Shown here: in pieces, positions 1-8,708 of the stretch
How the letters are laid out: each line of letters starts with the position of its first letter
How positions within the stretch are numbered: the first letter of the stretch is position 1
Assembly: GCA_964613095.1 (NCBI GenBank)
Contig: CAZTFX010000007.1
Span: forward strand, 1-50,597
Source: RGIG4576 sp964613095
Lineage (GTDB): Bacteria > Bacteroidota > Bacteroidia > Bacteroidales > Muribaculaceae
Direction of reading: 5' to 3'
Length of the DNA: 50,597 bases
Translations under genes and position numbers: made by a program
The notes under the pieces: model-generated
What the model was told of the DNA's origin: nothing
Databases searched by the model: none
Seen by the model: only the letters and a program-made list of their open reading frames with translations

Positions 1-1128
<1,128 letters not shown>

Positions 1129-1299
1129 ATGTGAGAGTTAAAGAAAAAGATTTGAGTTGCCGGTATGTGCACTTTTTTTTAAGAATAACGCGACACTCCG
1201 GAGGGAGATAGAAGCGGTAAAAGAAAAAGAGAGAAATAAAAGAGAGATATATAGCGAAGCATAAGAACAAAGCTGAAAGCTATAGAGAAGAAAAAGAAA
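1129..1299 (+). other. 23S-5S spacer, purine-rich
   Basis: This transcribed spacer between 23S and 5S holds no tRNA. Its second half (about 1201-1300) is strikingly purine-rich: I count 17 pyrimidines in 100 bases. A short complementary pair (tatagc near 1249-1255 and gctata near 1279-1284) could form a hairpin just upstream of 5S and act in processing, but this is inference. Confidence 0.7.
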
Positions 1300-1411
1300 T
1301 TAAGGCGATGACAGCGCGGGGGATCCACCTCTACCCATTCCGAACAGAGAAGTTAAGCCCCGTAGCGCCGATGGTACTGCGAAAGCGGGAGAGCAGGCAA
1401 TCGCCGCTTAC
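1300..1411 (+). rRNA. 5S ribosomal RNA
   Basis: The conserved 5S core 'cccattccgaacagagaagt' at 1334-1353 is followed by 'taagccccgtagcgccgatggtactgc'-type sequence. The ends 'taaggcgat' (1301-1309) and 'atcgccgctta' (1400-1410) can pair as helix I with a small bulge. The length of about 110 nt and the position after 23S fit a Bacteroidales 5S gene. Ends are accurate to a few bases. Confidence 0.93.
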
Positions 1412-1416
1412 AGAAG

Positions 1417-1475
1417 AGAGAGAGCAACAAGCGAGAGACAAGAAAGTCCATATGTTGCTCTCTCTTGTTTTTATT
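1417..1475 (+). terminator. rRNA operon terminator
   Basis: A perfect 13-bp stem (agagagagcaaca at 1417-1429 with tgttgctctctct at 1453-1465) encloses a 23-nt loop and is followed by a T-rich tract ('tgtttttattt'). It sits directly after 5S and before the obgE promoter, as expected for the intrinsic terminator of the rRNA operon. Confidence 0.85.
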
Positions 1476-1529
1476 TCAAATCGTTTTATAAAAAAGGGGA
1501 GAATTACAACTATTTAGTTTTTTTATCAC

Positions 1530-1537
1530 TAACTTTG
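1530..1537 (+). promoter_or_regulatory. Putative obgE promoter, -7 box
   Basis: TAACTTTG matches the Bacteroidetes primary sigma -7 consensus TANNTTTG. No clean TTTG -33 box lies 19-21 bases upstream. Initiation would fall near 1541, giving obgE a leader of about 16 nt. Confidence 0.5.
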
Positions 1538-1556
1538 CAGTTTAAACGTAAATATA

Positions 1557-2750
1557 ATGGCTGAATCCAATTTTATTGACTATGTGAAGATAATGTGCCG
1601 TTCCGGAAAAGGTGGAGTCGGATCAAAGCATTATCGTAGAGCAAAATATATTCCTAAGGGAGGTCCCGATGGAGGTGATGGAGGTCGTGGAGGACATATA
1701 TTTCTTAAAGGAAATCGTAATTTGTGGACCCTTCTCCATTTGAAGTTCCAACGTCATGTGTTCGCTACCAATGGTGAGTCGGGAGGGAGAAATCGTAGCT
1801 TTGGTAAGGATGGTGAAGACCGTACTATAGAAGTGCCATGCGGAACTGCTGTGTATGACGCAGAAACAGGGAAATTCTTGTGTGATGTCACAGAAGATGG
1901 TGAGGTGGTAAAATTACTAAAAGGGGGTAAAGGCGGACTTGGAAATTGCCATTTTGCAACTGCAACGAATCGTACACCTCGTTATGCCCAACCTGGAGAA
2001 CCAGCCATTGAGAAGACCATAATTTTGGAACTTAAACTTCTAGCAGATGTTGGATTGGTTGGTTTTCCTAATGCAGGAAAATCGACATTGTTGTCCTCTA
2101 TTTCGGCTGCAAAACCTAAAATTGCGAATTATCCATTTACTACGTTAGAACCAAATTTGGGAATTGTGAGTTATCGTAACAGTCAATCTTTTGTGATGGC
2201 TGATATCCCGGGTATTATAGAAGGTGCAAGTGAGGGTCGTGGGTTAGGGTTACGTTTTTTGCGTCATATAGAACGTAATGCTGTCTTGTTGTTTATGGTA
2301 CCTGCTGATAGTGATGATATAAAGAAGGAATATAGTATATTGTGCAATGAATTGCAGCAATTTAATCCTGATTTGGTGGATAAACCTCGTGTACTGGCAA
2401 TAACAAAATGTGATATGTTAGATGAAGAGCTTATGGACGAAATGCGAGGTGAAGTCCCGGAAGGAGTGGAGTGTGTGTTTATTTCATCGGTTGCCAATAT
2501 GGGATTAATTGAATTAAAAGATGCTTTATGGCGTGCTATTAATGATGAAAATAATAGAATCCCAACTAAAATAACCCATCGGGATCTTGATGAAAAACGT
2601 AGAGTTAAGGAAGAAGATGAATTTATCTTTGACATCAGTGATATTCCTGTAGATGAAGAAGATGAGTGGGACGAAGATTGGGATGATGAAGAAGATTTTT
2701 ATGATGACGATGAGCAATTTTTATATGAAGATAATCTGAGAAATGATTAG
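1557..2750 (+). CDS. obgE: GTPase Obg (ribosome assembly)
   Basis: Obg-family GTPase that binds the 50S subunit and acts in ribosome maturation and the stress response. The glycine-rich Obg fold covers roughly residues 1-160 (GGPDGGDGGRGG near 35-46). The G domain follows, with G1 GFPNAGKST at 169-177, G3 DIPG at 216-219 and a G4 reading TKCD at 283-286 where NKxD is canonical. The protein has 397 aa. After about residue 335 it lacks an obvious OCT domain and instead has a very acidic tail (about 355-397, mostly D/E with aromatics). The ATG at 1557 begins at the usual Obg N-terminus. It lies right after the rRNA terminator, and the radical-SAM gene follows after 20 bp, so the two are probably co-transcribed. 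Confidence 0.96.
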   Translation: MAESNFIDYVKIMCRSGKGGVGSKHYRRAKYIPKGGPDGGDGGRGGHIFLKGNRNLWTLLHLKFQRHVFATNGESGGRNRSFGKDGEDRTIEVPCGTAVYDAETGKFLCDVTEDGEVVKLLKGGKGGLGNCHFATATNRTPRYAQPGEPAIEKTIILELKLLADVGLVGFPNAGKSTLLSSISAAKPKIANYPFTTLEPNLGIVSYRNSQSFVMADIPGIIEGASEGRGLGLRFLRHIERNAVLLFMVPADSDDIKKEYSILCNELQQFNPDLVDKPRVLAITKCDMLDEELMDEMRGEVPEGVECVFISSVANMGLIELKDALWRAINDENNRIPTKITHRDLDEKRRVKEEDEFIFDISDIPVDEEDEWDEDWDDEEDFYDDDEQFLYEDNLRND

Positions 2751-2770
2751 ATTTTCAGTCCTAAAATAGT

Positions 2771-3475
2771 ATGCAAAGATATTCGGTAATAAATGATAAA
2801 AATCCTCGTGAAATAGTATTGTTACGGGGAACAGGGTGTAGATATAGACGTTGTACTTTTTGTGATTATCATGAGGACGCGTCACAAGATGAACAAGAAA
2901 ATCTACGTATTAATAAAGCTGTTCTATCACAAGTTACCGGAGTATATGGTATACTTGAGGTGATAAATTCCGGTTCTTTTTGTGAACTCGGAGATAGTAC
3001 AATACAATTAATTGCTGATACATGCCACGGTTGTAGCATAAAAACTGTGCATTTTGAATGTCACTGGTTGTATAGAAATTCCATTTCGGAACTTCGTGAA
3101 CGTTTTTATAAAATTGGGATAACGGTTAAAATCAAGATAGGTGTAGAAACTTTTGATTATAACTATCGTGAGAAAATTATGCTTAAAGGTATAAGAGAGG
3201 TTGATCCGGCACGATTAAGTTGTGATTTTGATGAATGTTGCTTATTATTTGGACTTCCGGACCAAACGGTGGATTCTATGAAAAACGATATAGAAACAGG
3301 ATTGAAATGGTTTGACCGCGTGTGTGTCAACATAATGGTTGAGAACACAGCCTCATTACAGCCTGACAATTCTGTTAGGGAAACTTTTGTGAGTGAAATA
3401 TATCCTTTATATAAGAATAATCCTAGAGTTGATATATTATTGCATAATACCGATTTTGGTGTAGGCTCAAAATGA
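2771..3475 (+). CDS. Small radical-SAM protein, possible QueL-like queuine lyase
   Basis: This 234-aa protein has an N-terminal iron-sulfur cluster motif GCRYRRCTFCDYH, so Cys23, Cys28 and Cys31 are spaced CX4CX2C instead of the common CX3CX2C. The rest is consistent with a short radical-SAM barrel (GVETFDYNYREK, LFGLPDQTVDSM). It starts 20 bp after obgE and ends 10 bp before a YhhQ-type 7-deazaguanine transporter, so an operon is likely. Radical-SAM enzymes of the QueL subgroup convert queuine to preQ1 for tRNA queuosine salvage and have been described in gut bacteria. The neighbour suggests that role here, but I cannot confirm subgroup membership from sequence alone. Alternatives are another small radical-SAM enzyme of unknown substrate. 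Radical-SAM assignment is fairly firm; the substrate is speculative. Confidence 0.75.
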   Translation: MQRYSVINDKNPREIVLLRGTGCRYRRCTFCDYHEDASQDEQENLRINKAVLSQVTGVYGILEVINSGSFCELGDSTIQLIADTCHGCSIKTVHFECHWLYRNSISELRERFYKIGITVKIKIGVETFDYNYREKIMLKGIREVDPARLSCDFDECCLLFGLPDQTVDSMKNDIETGLKWFDRVCVNIMVENTASLQPDNSVRETFVSEIYPLYKNNPRVDILLHNTDFGVGSK

Positions 3476-3485
3476 TGTTTTAAGA

Positions 3486-4184
3486 ATGAATGAAATACTT
3501 ATAATATTATCATTTATATTGGTATATGGTGGAGTCGTACTTTTTTATAAATTGTACGGTAAATCAGGTCTTATAGCAATGAATGTCCTTGTAACAATTT
3601 TAGCAAATATTGAAGTATTGCTACTTGTTGAAGCATTTGGTATAGAAATGACATTGGGGAATGTTCTTTTTGCCAGTACATTTCTTATAACAGATGTTTT
3701 AAGTGAAAATCATGGTAAAAAAGATGCAAATAGGGCTGTAATAATAGGTTCTGCTTGTTCGGTAATGTTTGTCCTTATTTCTCAATTATGGTTGTTATAT
3801 ACACCAAGTCCAAACGACTGGGCTAGAGGTGCCTTTGATATAATCTTTGCAGTAACACCACGTGTAGTATGTGTATCGTTACTGGTTTATTTAGTGTCTC
3901 AATTGACCGATGTATGGCTATATCATAAGTGGTGGGACTGGTGTAAAAAACGATTTGGTGACGCACGTAGCGGGCTGTGGATAAGAAACAATGGTTCGAC
4001 TTTGATATCTCAGCTATTTAATACATTGTTATATACATTCCTTGCATTCTATGGAATTTATCCAACAGAGGTTTTATGGACTATATTTTTCAGTAGTTAT
4101 GCTATATATATAGTAACAAGTTTATTGGACACACCTATTGTTTATTGGTGTCGCCAAATACATGATACAAGGAAAACAGATTAA
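3486..4184 (+). CDS. yhhQ: Queuosine precursor transporter (YhhQ family)
   Basis: This 232-aa polytopic inner-membrane protein has about six hydrophobic segments and YhhQ-family landmarks: FLITDVLSENHGKKDANRAV near residues 66-85, RVVCVSLLVYLVSQLTDVWLYH in the middle, and NNGSTLISQLFNTLLYTF followed by SLLDTPIVYW near the end. Family members import preQ0/preQ1, and some import queuine, for queuosine modification of tRNA. The gene starts 10 bp after the radical-SAM gene. Its 3' end overlaps the convergent manA gene by 4 bp. There is no room for a preQ1 riboswitch in the short gaps before this gene or its upstream neighbour. Confidence 0.92.
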   Translation: MNEILIILSFILVYGGVVLFYKLYGKSGLIAMNVLVTILANIEVLLLVEAFGIEMTLGNVLFASTFLITDVLSENHGKKDANRAVIIGSACSVMFVLISQLWLLYTPSPNDWARGAFDIIFAVTPRVVCVSLLVYLVSQLTDVWLYHKWWDWCKKRFGDARSGLWIRNNGSTLISQLFNTLLYTFLAFYGIYPTEVLWTIFFSSYAIYIVTSLLDTPIVYWCRQIHDTRKTD

Positions 4185-5152
4185 ATTGCAGTGGTTGATA
4201 ATAATTCTGCGTTTCCTTTAAATGTAAGTTTTGTTGTTATTGCAGGAATCAATACCGTTTCTCCTTGAGACAGTGTTGTTTTATTTTCGTTGTTATCTAT
4301 GATTTCCACTTTTCCTTTTAAACACATTATAATACGGAATGATTCTGCATTTGGAGATTCTATTTCATAATAATCGGTTAGAATAATTCTGTTTGTGTCG
4401 AAATATTCACACTTGATAAGATTAATTTCACCCAGTTTATTATTAGGGCATGATGTTACATAACTATCGTGTACCGTGTAATCAATAGCGTGTTTTGCCA
4501 GTTTAGTGTGCAATTCACGTGTATTTCCTTGTGCGTCACGTCGGTCAAAATCATAAACACGATATGTAATATCGCACGTTTGTTGAATTTCTGCAATAAG
4601 ATTTCCTGCTCCAATGCTGTGAATACGTCCTGCAGGTAAATAAAAAATATCTCCCGGATGTGAATTATAGCATGCCACAACATCCATAATAGTGTTATTG
4701 GCTACACGTTGTTCATACTCTTTTTTTGATATTTCTTGTGTAAAACCTATATTGATTTTTGCATTTTCATCGGTATCAATGATATACCATAATTCGGTTT
4801 TTCCTGAACAGTTATGTCGATTTTTAGCTATTGTGTCGTTAGGGTGAACTTGTAATGATAAATCTTGTTTTGCGTCAATAAATTTGACGAGAATAGGGAA
4901 TGTATCGCCATACTTTTTATATATAGACTCTCCTACCAGAGCTCCTTTGTACTTACGAATAAGTTCAATAATAGTTAATCCTGAATTTTCTCCTTCGGAA
5001 ACAACAGACTCGCGTCCTTGAATACCGGAAATTTCCCAACTTTCACCAATTTGTTTCTGGTCGGTAGAAATACATTTATATTGCGCAATTTTCTCACCGC
5101 CCCATAAAACAGATTTAAAATGTGGTTGAAATTTTAAAAAGCCTATATTCAT
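4181..5152 (-). CDS. manA: Mannose-6-phosphate isomerase, class I
   Basis: Interconverts fructose-6-phosphate and mannose-6-phosphate. The 323-aa length is that of the short type I isomerases. Metal-binding residues are recognisable: Gln101 and His103 in QVHPND, Glu120 in KTELWY, and His178 in GRIHSIG. The C-terminal cupin-like part (about 235-323) ends in a GETVLIPA motif. With the separate guanylyltransferase gene at 43847-44929 it could supply GDP-mannose, and it could also feed mannose released from glycans into glycolysis. It lies on the same strand 129 bp downstream of the GH26 gene, and its stop overlaps the end of yhhQ by 4 bp. Confidence 0.93.
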   Translation of the reverse strand: MNIGFLKFQPHFKSVLWGGEKIAQYKCISTDQKQIGESWEISGIQGRESVVSEGENSGLTIIELIRKYKGALVGESIYKKYGDTFPILVKFIDAKQDLSLQVHPNDTIAKNRHNCSGKTELWYIIDTDENAKINIGFTQEISKKEYEQRVANNTIMDVVACYNSHPGDIFYLPAGRIHSIGAGNLIAEIQQTCDITYRVYDFDRRDAQGNTRELHTKLAKHAIDYTVHDSYVTSCPNNKLGEINLIKCEYFDTNRIILTDYYEIESPNAESFRIIMCLKGKVEIIDNNENKTTLSQGETVLIPAITTKLTFKGNAELLSTTAI

Positions 5153-5232
5153 ATATAAAATACCAAGTTAATAATATATAGGACTTTTTTAAAATAGAGT
5201 CCATATACACGCATAGCAAACACAATACTTTG

Positions 5233-5240
5233 CAAATATA
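5233..5240 (-). promoter_or_regulatory. Putative manA promoter, -7 box
   Basis: CAAATATA on the plus strand reads TATATTTG on the minus strand and matches TANNTTTG. No good -33 box was found. Initiation near 5229 would give a leader of about 77 nt containing an imperfect hairpin (ggact/agtcc near 5181-5211). Confidence 0.35.
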
Positions 5241-5281
5241 CGATTTTTCCATGATATTTATGATATTATTCGATTGGTAAG

Positions 5282-6676
5282 CTAGTCGTTGATGGAAATT
5301 TCCTCTCTTGCAATCACATTTTTATGATTAATGATAGTATTCCAATAGGATGTTGTATTAAATTTATATACGCTATCGAAAGATAAAGTTCCATCACTTT
5401 TCATTGAATACATAGAATTGAAATATAACCAAGAATCTCCTGAATCAAAGCATTTTGATATATCCGGTATATTTCCACATTCGGTAATGGCAAGCATTTT
5501 TTTACCTTCGAATGTTTCATTCAATGGAAGAAATCTATCTATCTTAGAATTTATATTGTCGGAGTATATATTTGTACCAATGATATCAACGTATTTATCT
5601 CCCGGATACCATTGTTTTAGTTCTTCGTTAGTAAGATTTTCCATTTCGGTACTCCAAACCCAAATTAGATTGTTAAGTTGATATTTAACAACAAGTCGGT
5701 CGTACACCAATTTCCATAATTCACAAAAATATGTTGCTCCAAGTTTACCCCACCAATGATTCTGTACCATACGCATGGGGTTAAAAAGAACTACTATCTT
5801 TTCATCTTTGAATTTTTGAAGAATCTCTGCAATGATACTCAAATCATTTTCAACGAACTGAAATTCCCATTTGTCATCACGTAATGCATATTTTATGTTG
5901 AAATCACTATCAACAGAATATGTTTCCGGTAAATCACTTTCTAATGACGGAGTTACCCATTGCCAAAATATTGAAACTATACCCCCATTAGCATGATGAT
6001 TTTTAATTGCTGAAATATCGTTATAGTCTAGAGTGTGTATATTCCGTATTTCATATTCGATAATGGCAGGATATTGTTGTGTTGCAGAATATATCAGGTT
6101 AGAATAATCAAGTCTGTTGTAAGAGTTTTCAATCACACCTGAAATTATATTTTTTCCATAAATAGAATGAAAATATTGATATAAAATCTTTGCTTCGTTG
6201 GACGCATTGTTATTACATAAATTATTAGCTACATTATTGATGTTAACCGTTGCTCTGGTACTGAATTTAAGAATAAATGAATTTACCGTTTTATCTTTTC
6301 CTGCTGAAAGGGCTCCTATAGAAACTTTCAAAGAATATTGTGTTAATGGTTCCAGATTGAGAGGAATTACGAGGGTACAACCCGAAGCCGTTGCAGTTGT
6401 TATAACCCTATCGTTAAGTGTGATAAGATTAATTTGACTTATACTGATTGCAGAAGAATAGTTAAGCGTTAGCGAAGTAGTACTTTGGGCATCTACTACG
6501 CTGTTCGAGGATATTGATTGGGCTGTAACTTTTACAACCTGAGTACCGGAAGTTTCCGTTGAAGTTTCAGGCAAACGTGGTTCATCTTTTTCTCTTTCGG
6601 CGTCACTATTACACCCTGCAAAAAACCAACATATAATAATAAAAACTATAGTTAAAATGTTTTGCCTATGTTTCAT
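5282..6676 (-). CDS. GH26-fold lipoprotein, probably catalytically altered
   Basis: A 464-aa exported lipoprotein. The hydrophobic signal (residues 6-20) ends in a lipobox with Cys21 (FFAGC), followed by an acidic linker and an Ig-like domain (about 46-142). The rest (about 155-460) resembles glycoside hydrolase family 26, best known as beta-mannanases. GGIVSIFWQW (231-240) and the nucleophile motif ITECG (Glu399) are present. The acid/base segment reads NPMRMVQNHWWG (299-310), where active enzymes have a P-L-H-E...FWWG type motif, so His-Glu is replaced by Arg302-Met303. The WHW segment also reads WQW. It may be a carbohydrate-binding pseudoenzyme or act on another substrate. It is followed on the same strand by manA, which suggests mannose metabolism. 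Confidence 0.82.
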   Translation of the reverse strand: MKHRQNILTIVFIIICWFFAGCNSDAEREKDEPRLPETSTETSGTQVVKVTAQSISSNSVVDAQSTTSLTLNYSSAISISQINLITLNDRVITTATASGCTLVIPLNLEPLTQYSLKVSIGALSAGKDKTVNSFILKFSTRATVNINNVANNLCNNNASNEAKILYQYFHSIYGKNIISGVIENSYNRLDYSNLIYSATQQYPAIIEYEIRNIHTLDYNDISAIKNHHANGGIVSIFWQWVTPSLESDLPETYSVDSDFNIKYALRDDKWEFQFVENDLSIIAEILQKFKDEKIVVLFNPMRMVQNHWWGKLGATYFCELWKLVYDRLVVKYQLNNLIWVWSTEMENLTNEELKQWYPGDKYVDIIGTNIYSDNINSKIDRFLPLNETFEGKKMLAITECGNIPDISKCFDSGDSWLYFNSMYSMKSDGTLSFDSVYKFNTTSYWNTIINHKNVIAREEISIND

Positions 6677-6710
6677 GATTGTAATTATTGAATTAAAATC
6701 CCAACTACTG

Positions 6711-6718
6711 CAAATTTA
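6711..6718 (-). promoter_or_regulatory. Putative GH26 gene promoter, -7 box
   Basis: CAAATTTA on the plus strand reads TAAATTTG on the minus strand, a TANNTTTG match. Initiation near 6707 would give a 31-nt leader. The -33 region is only loosely T-rich. Confidence 0.45.
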
Positions 6719-6762
6719 GCTAAATATATTTGGATTTATGAAAAATTGATGTAAATTTGTAA

Positions 6763-7018
6763 TTACATATCACTTATATATCTTCATTGGTAGATGTGAA
6801 ATTGGTTTGCGCCAACGTAGTGGATACTAACATGAATTGGCGTCTCGATAGTAAAACCGAAATGCGCGACGCAACTGAGTATATCGAAGAAAACGGCTAT
6901 GAAGATTTATCTTGAACAAGCTGAAGATGATATTTACACAAAATATAGCTTCGGTGTTTGTAATCATATCAGGCTTAACCTAAAAGGTAACATAGAGTTT
7001 TGGGAAATCAGGTTTTAA
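6763..7018 (+). pseudogene. Coding relic of unknown origin
   Basis: Inside the 371-bp gap between the GH26 gene and the next gene, a frame is open from 6763 to a stop at about 6914 and contains a protein-like stretch with no start at its left end (VDVKLVCANVVDTNM, then NWRLDSKTEMRDATEYIEEN). A second frame overlaps it and runs 6899-7018 from an ATG, coding for 39 aa (MKIYLEQAEDD, then NHIRLNLKGNIEFW). Its GC-richer codons (cgc gac gca) differ from the surroundings. I read it as a decayed or truncated gene, but two tiny overlapping genes are possible. No family was recognised. Confidence 0.4.
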
Positions 7019-7047
7019 CTAATAATTGTAATTCTAATTTATAAAAT

Positions 7048-8106
7048 ATGAGATTTCAATTTTTGTCTTTATTCATATTCTTTTATTCTTCAATTTTTGC
7101 TCAAATCGGAACTTTAACAATTTTACCAAAAGTTGAAGAACGAATAGTCTTACCTTATGATAGTCTTGAGAACATAACTCGTAACAATTTACCCTCTCTT
7201 GTTGGTCAAAAGGTTCAAATTTTGCCAAAGCAAAGAACAAGTAGTTTAGGTTTAGACAAGGGACCGACCCTATATAAATCGAGACCTTCTGCTATGTTTA
7301 ATAATGATATAGTTGTAAACCCTGATACTCGATTTAAAACATATAACTCTAAATTTGGTTCTTTTGATAATGAAGTTTTCGATATAGTTGGAGTGGATTC
7401 AATTTTTGATTCAGACTTTTATACATATCGCGCAGGTCGCTTCTATCTTATTGTTAAAAACGAAAAATATCCAACCAATCATTATTTAGATATTGCTTTA
7501 ACTAACGATGAGTATGACTCTAATAAAAAACTAATTAGAAGAGTTGAATTTTATAATACGATTGAGTTTATGATTATTGGATATTATGAAAAATGTAGGG
7601 AAAGGCTCATTGGTACTAAACTCGTAAACAAGTACCCTGAAAATAAATCCCTTAGTGGTAATTATATTGTTTATAGTATTTCTTCAGGAGAACCATTAAC
7701 ATCTATTCCGGAAAACTTAGTTTGGACTATCAAAGATATAACTCTAATAGACAGTCAGAACTATAAAGGGTTAGGTTATTTATTATCATCTGATTCTATG
7801 CCTGATTGTTTTACAAGTTATAATCTTAATTCTTTTGAAAAATACGATGAATTTATAAAGTCTCAGCAAGAACGTAAGACGTGGGAACAAAAAATGATTC
7901 GTACTTATGGTAAAGTTAATGGAAATCTAATTATCCAAGGTAAAGTGAAATTAGGTTTTACAAAAAAGATGTGTAAAGAAGCATGGGGTGAACCTTCAGA
8001 AATCAATAAATCTACCGGTTCTTGGGGTGTTCATGAGCAATGGGTTTATGGATTAGGTTCATATCTATATTTTAAGAATGGGAAACTTACCTCAATTGAT
8101 AATTAA
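7048..8106 (+). CDS. Secreted protein of unknown function
   Basis: A 352-aa protein with a signal peptide (MRFQFLSLFIFFYSSIFAQ, probable cleavage near residue 18-20). Residues 20-270 were not recognised; they contain many Tyr, Asn and Asp residues and no cysteine cluster. The last 60 residues carry a pattern seen in other Bacteroidetes exported proteins: a small beta domain with VKLGFTKKMCKEAWGEP, then GVHEQWVYG and YLYFKNGKLTSI, resembling BamE/SmpA-like folds. It is very AT-rich and has no operon partner: a coding relic lies upstream and a convergent gene downstream. No clear promoter was seen. Function unknown; possibly a periplasmic or surface accessory protein acquired with the relic. 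Confidence 0.8.
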   Translation: MRFQFLSLFIFFYSSIFAQIGTLTILPKVEERIVLPYDSLENITRNNLPSLVGQKVQILPKQRTSSLGLDKGPTLYKSRPSAMFNNDIVVNPDTRFKTYNSKFGSFDNEVFDIVGVDSIFDSDFYTYRAGRFYLIVKNEKYPTNHYLDIALTNDEYDSNKKLIRRVEFYNTIEFMIIGYYEKCRERLIGTKLVNKYPENKSLSGNYIVYSISSGEPLTSIPENLVWTIKDITLIDSQNYKGLGYLLSSDSMPDCFTSYNLNSFEKYDEFIKSQQERKTWEQKMIRTYGKVNGNLIIQGKVKLGFTKKMCKEAWGEPSEINKSTGSWGVHEQWVYGLGSYLYFKNGKLTSIDN

Positions 8107-8173
8107 AGTATTTGCCTTTTTAGTGAAACCAATTTTTATGATAAAATTATCGATGTACCGTTGGTAGATTGTT

Positions 8174-8695
8174 CTAATCTGTAACATATGTTCTTTGATG
8201 CCTACTTCTTGTAAGAAAACGGCGTTTTTGTGTTTCTATGAGTCGTGTTATTAATACGTCGAATTGGTGTAACATAGTTATTGCAATGTTGGCTGCTGTT
8301 TCATCGGTACGTGTATCAACCATTTGTTGGTATATTTTGGGTTCTAGATGTTTACGACAAAATAATTGTGTTTGTTTTGTGCGTGGATCATTTGAGTCCC
8401 ATTGTTGTAACCCCCTAGTGAGAAGATAATCTTCGTAGTCTAGGAGAAGTTCGTGCATGCTAGCCTTTGCAACGTTGGTTAGTTTTAGTTCAAGTTCTCT
8501 AGAGGTTGTTGCGTCAACGCTACCTTCAGCAATATTTTGCTTACCTGAACGAGCCGCCTGCACCATTTGGTCGATGGTGCGGTCGTACTTGTTCAGATGT
8601 TTATGTACAAAAGCATAGGTTAGTGCATAAATACAATTTCCGAGTTGGTATACTCGAAGACTCTTGTGATAACCTTGTTGTGGCAAAAAGTCCAT
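8174..8695 (-). CDS. Four-helix-bundle protein (23S intervening-sequence protein-like)
   Basis: The signature DQMVQAARSGKQNIAEGS followed by KLTNVAKASMHELLLDYEDYL marks the four-helix-bundle family related to proteins encoded in 23S rRNA intervening sequences; its molecular role is unknown. An open frame extends up to 8764, which would overlap meaB by 56 nt. I prefer the ATG at 8695 (MDFLPQQGYHKSLRVYQ, 173 aa) because relatives begin at about this point and it lies just after the meaB stop. It is the last gene of the DUF1573-DUF1573-meaB run. No cysteine or catalytic motif is evident. Confidence 0.82.
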   Translation of the reverse strand: MDFLPQQGYHKSLRVYQLGNCIYALTYAFVHKHLNKYDRTIDQMVQAARSGKQNIAEGSVDATTSRELELKLTNVAKASMHELLLDYEDYLLTRGLQQWDSNDPRTKQTQLFCRKHLEPKIYQQMVDTRTDETAANIAITMLHQFDVLITRLIETQKRRFLTRSRHQRTYVTD

Positions 8696-8708
8696 ATAAT
8701 CAGATGTT

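Noticed and set aside
1308..1517. A 69-codon frame over 5S rRNA and its terminator
   Set aside because: It coincides with the 5S gene and terminator stem; chance ORF.
2751..3485. Possible preQ1 riboswitch controlling the transporter
   Set aside because: The gaps before the radical-SAM gene (20 bp) and yhhQ (10 bp) are too short and show no aptamer-like hairpin.
6677..8106. Insertion sequence or integrated element
   Set aside because: No transposase or integrase motif, terminal inverted repeats or target duplication could be found by eye.
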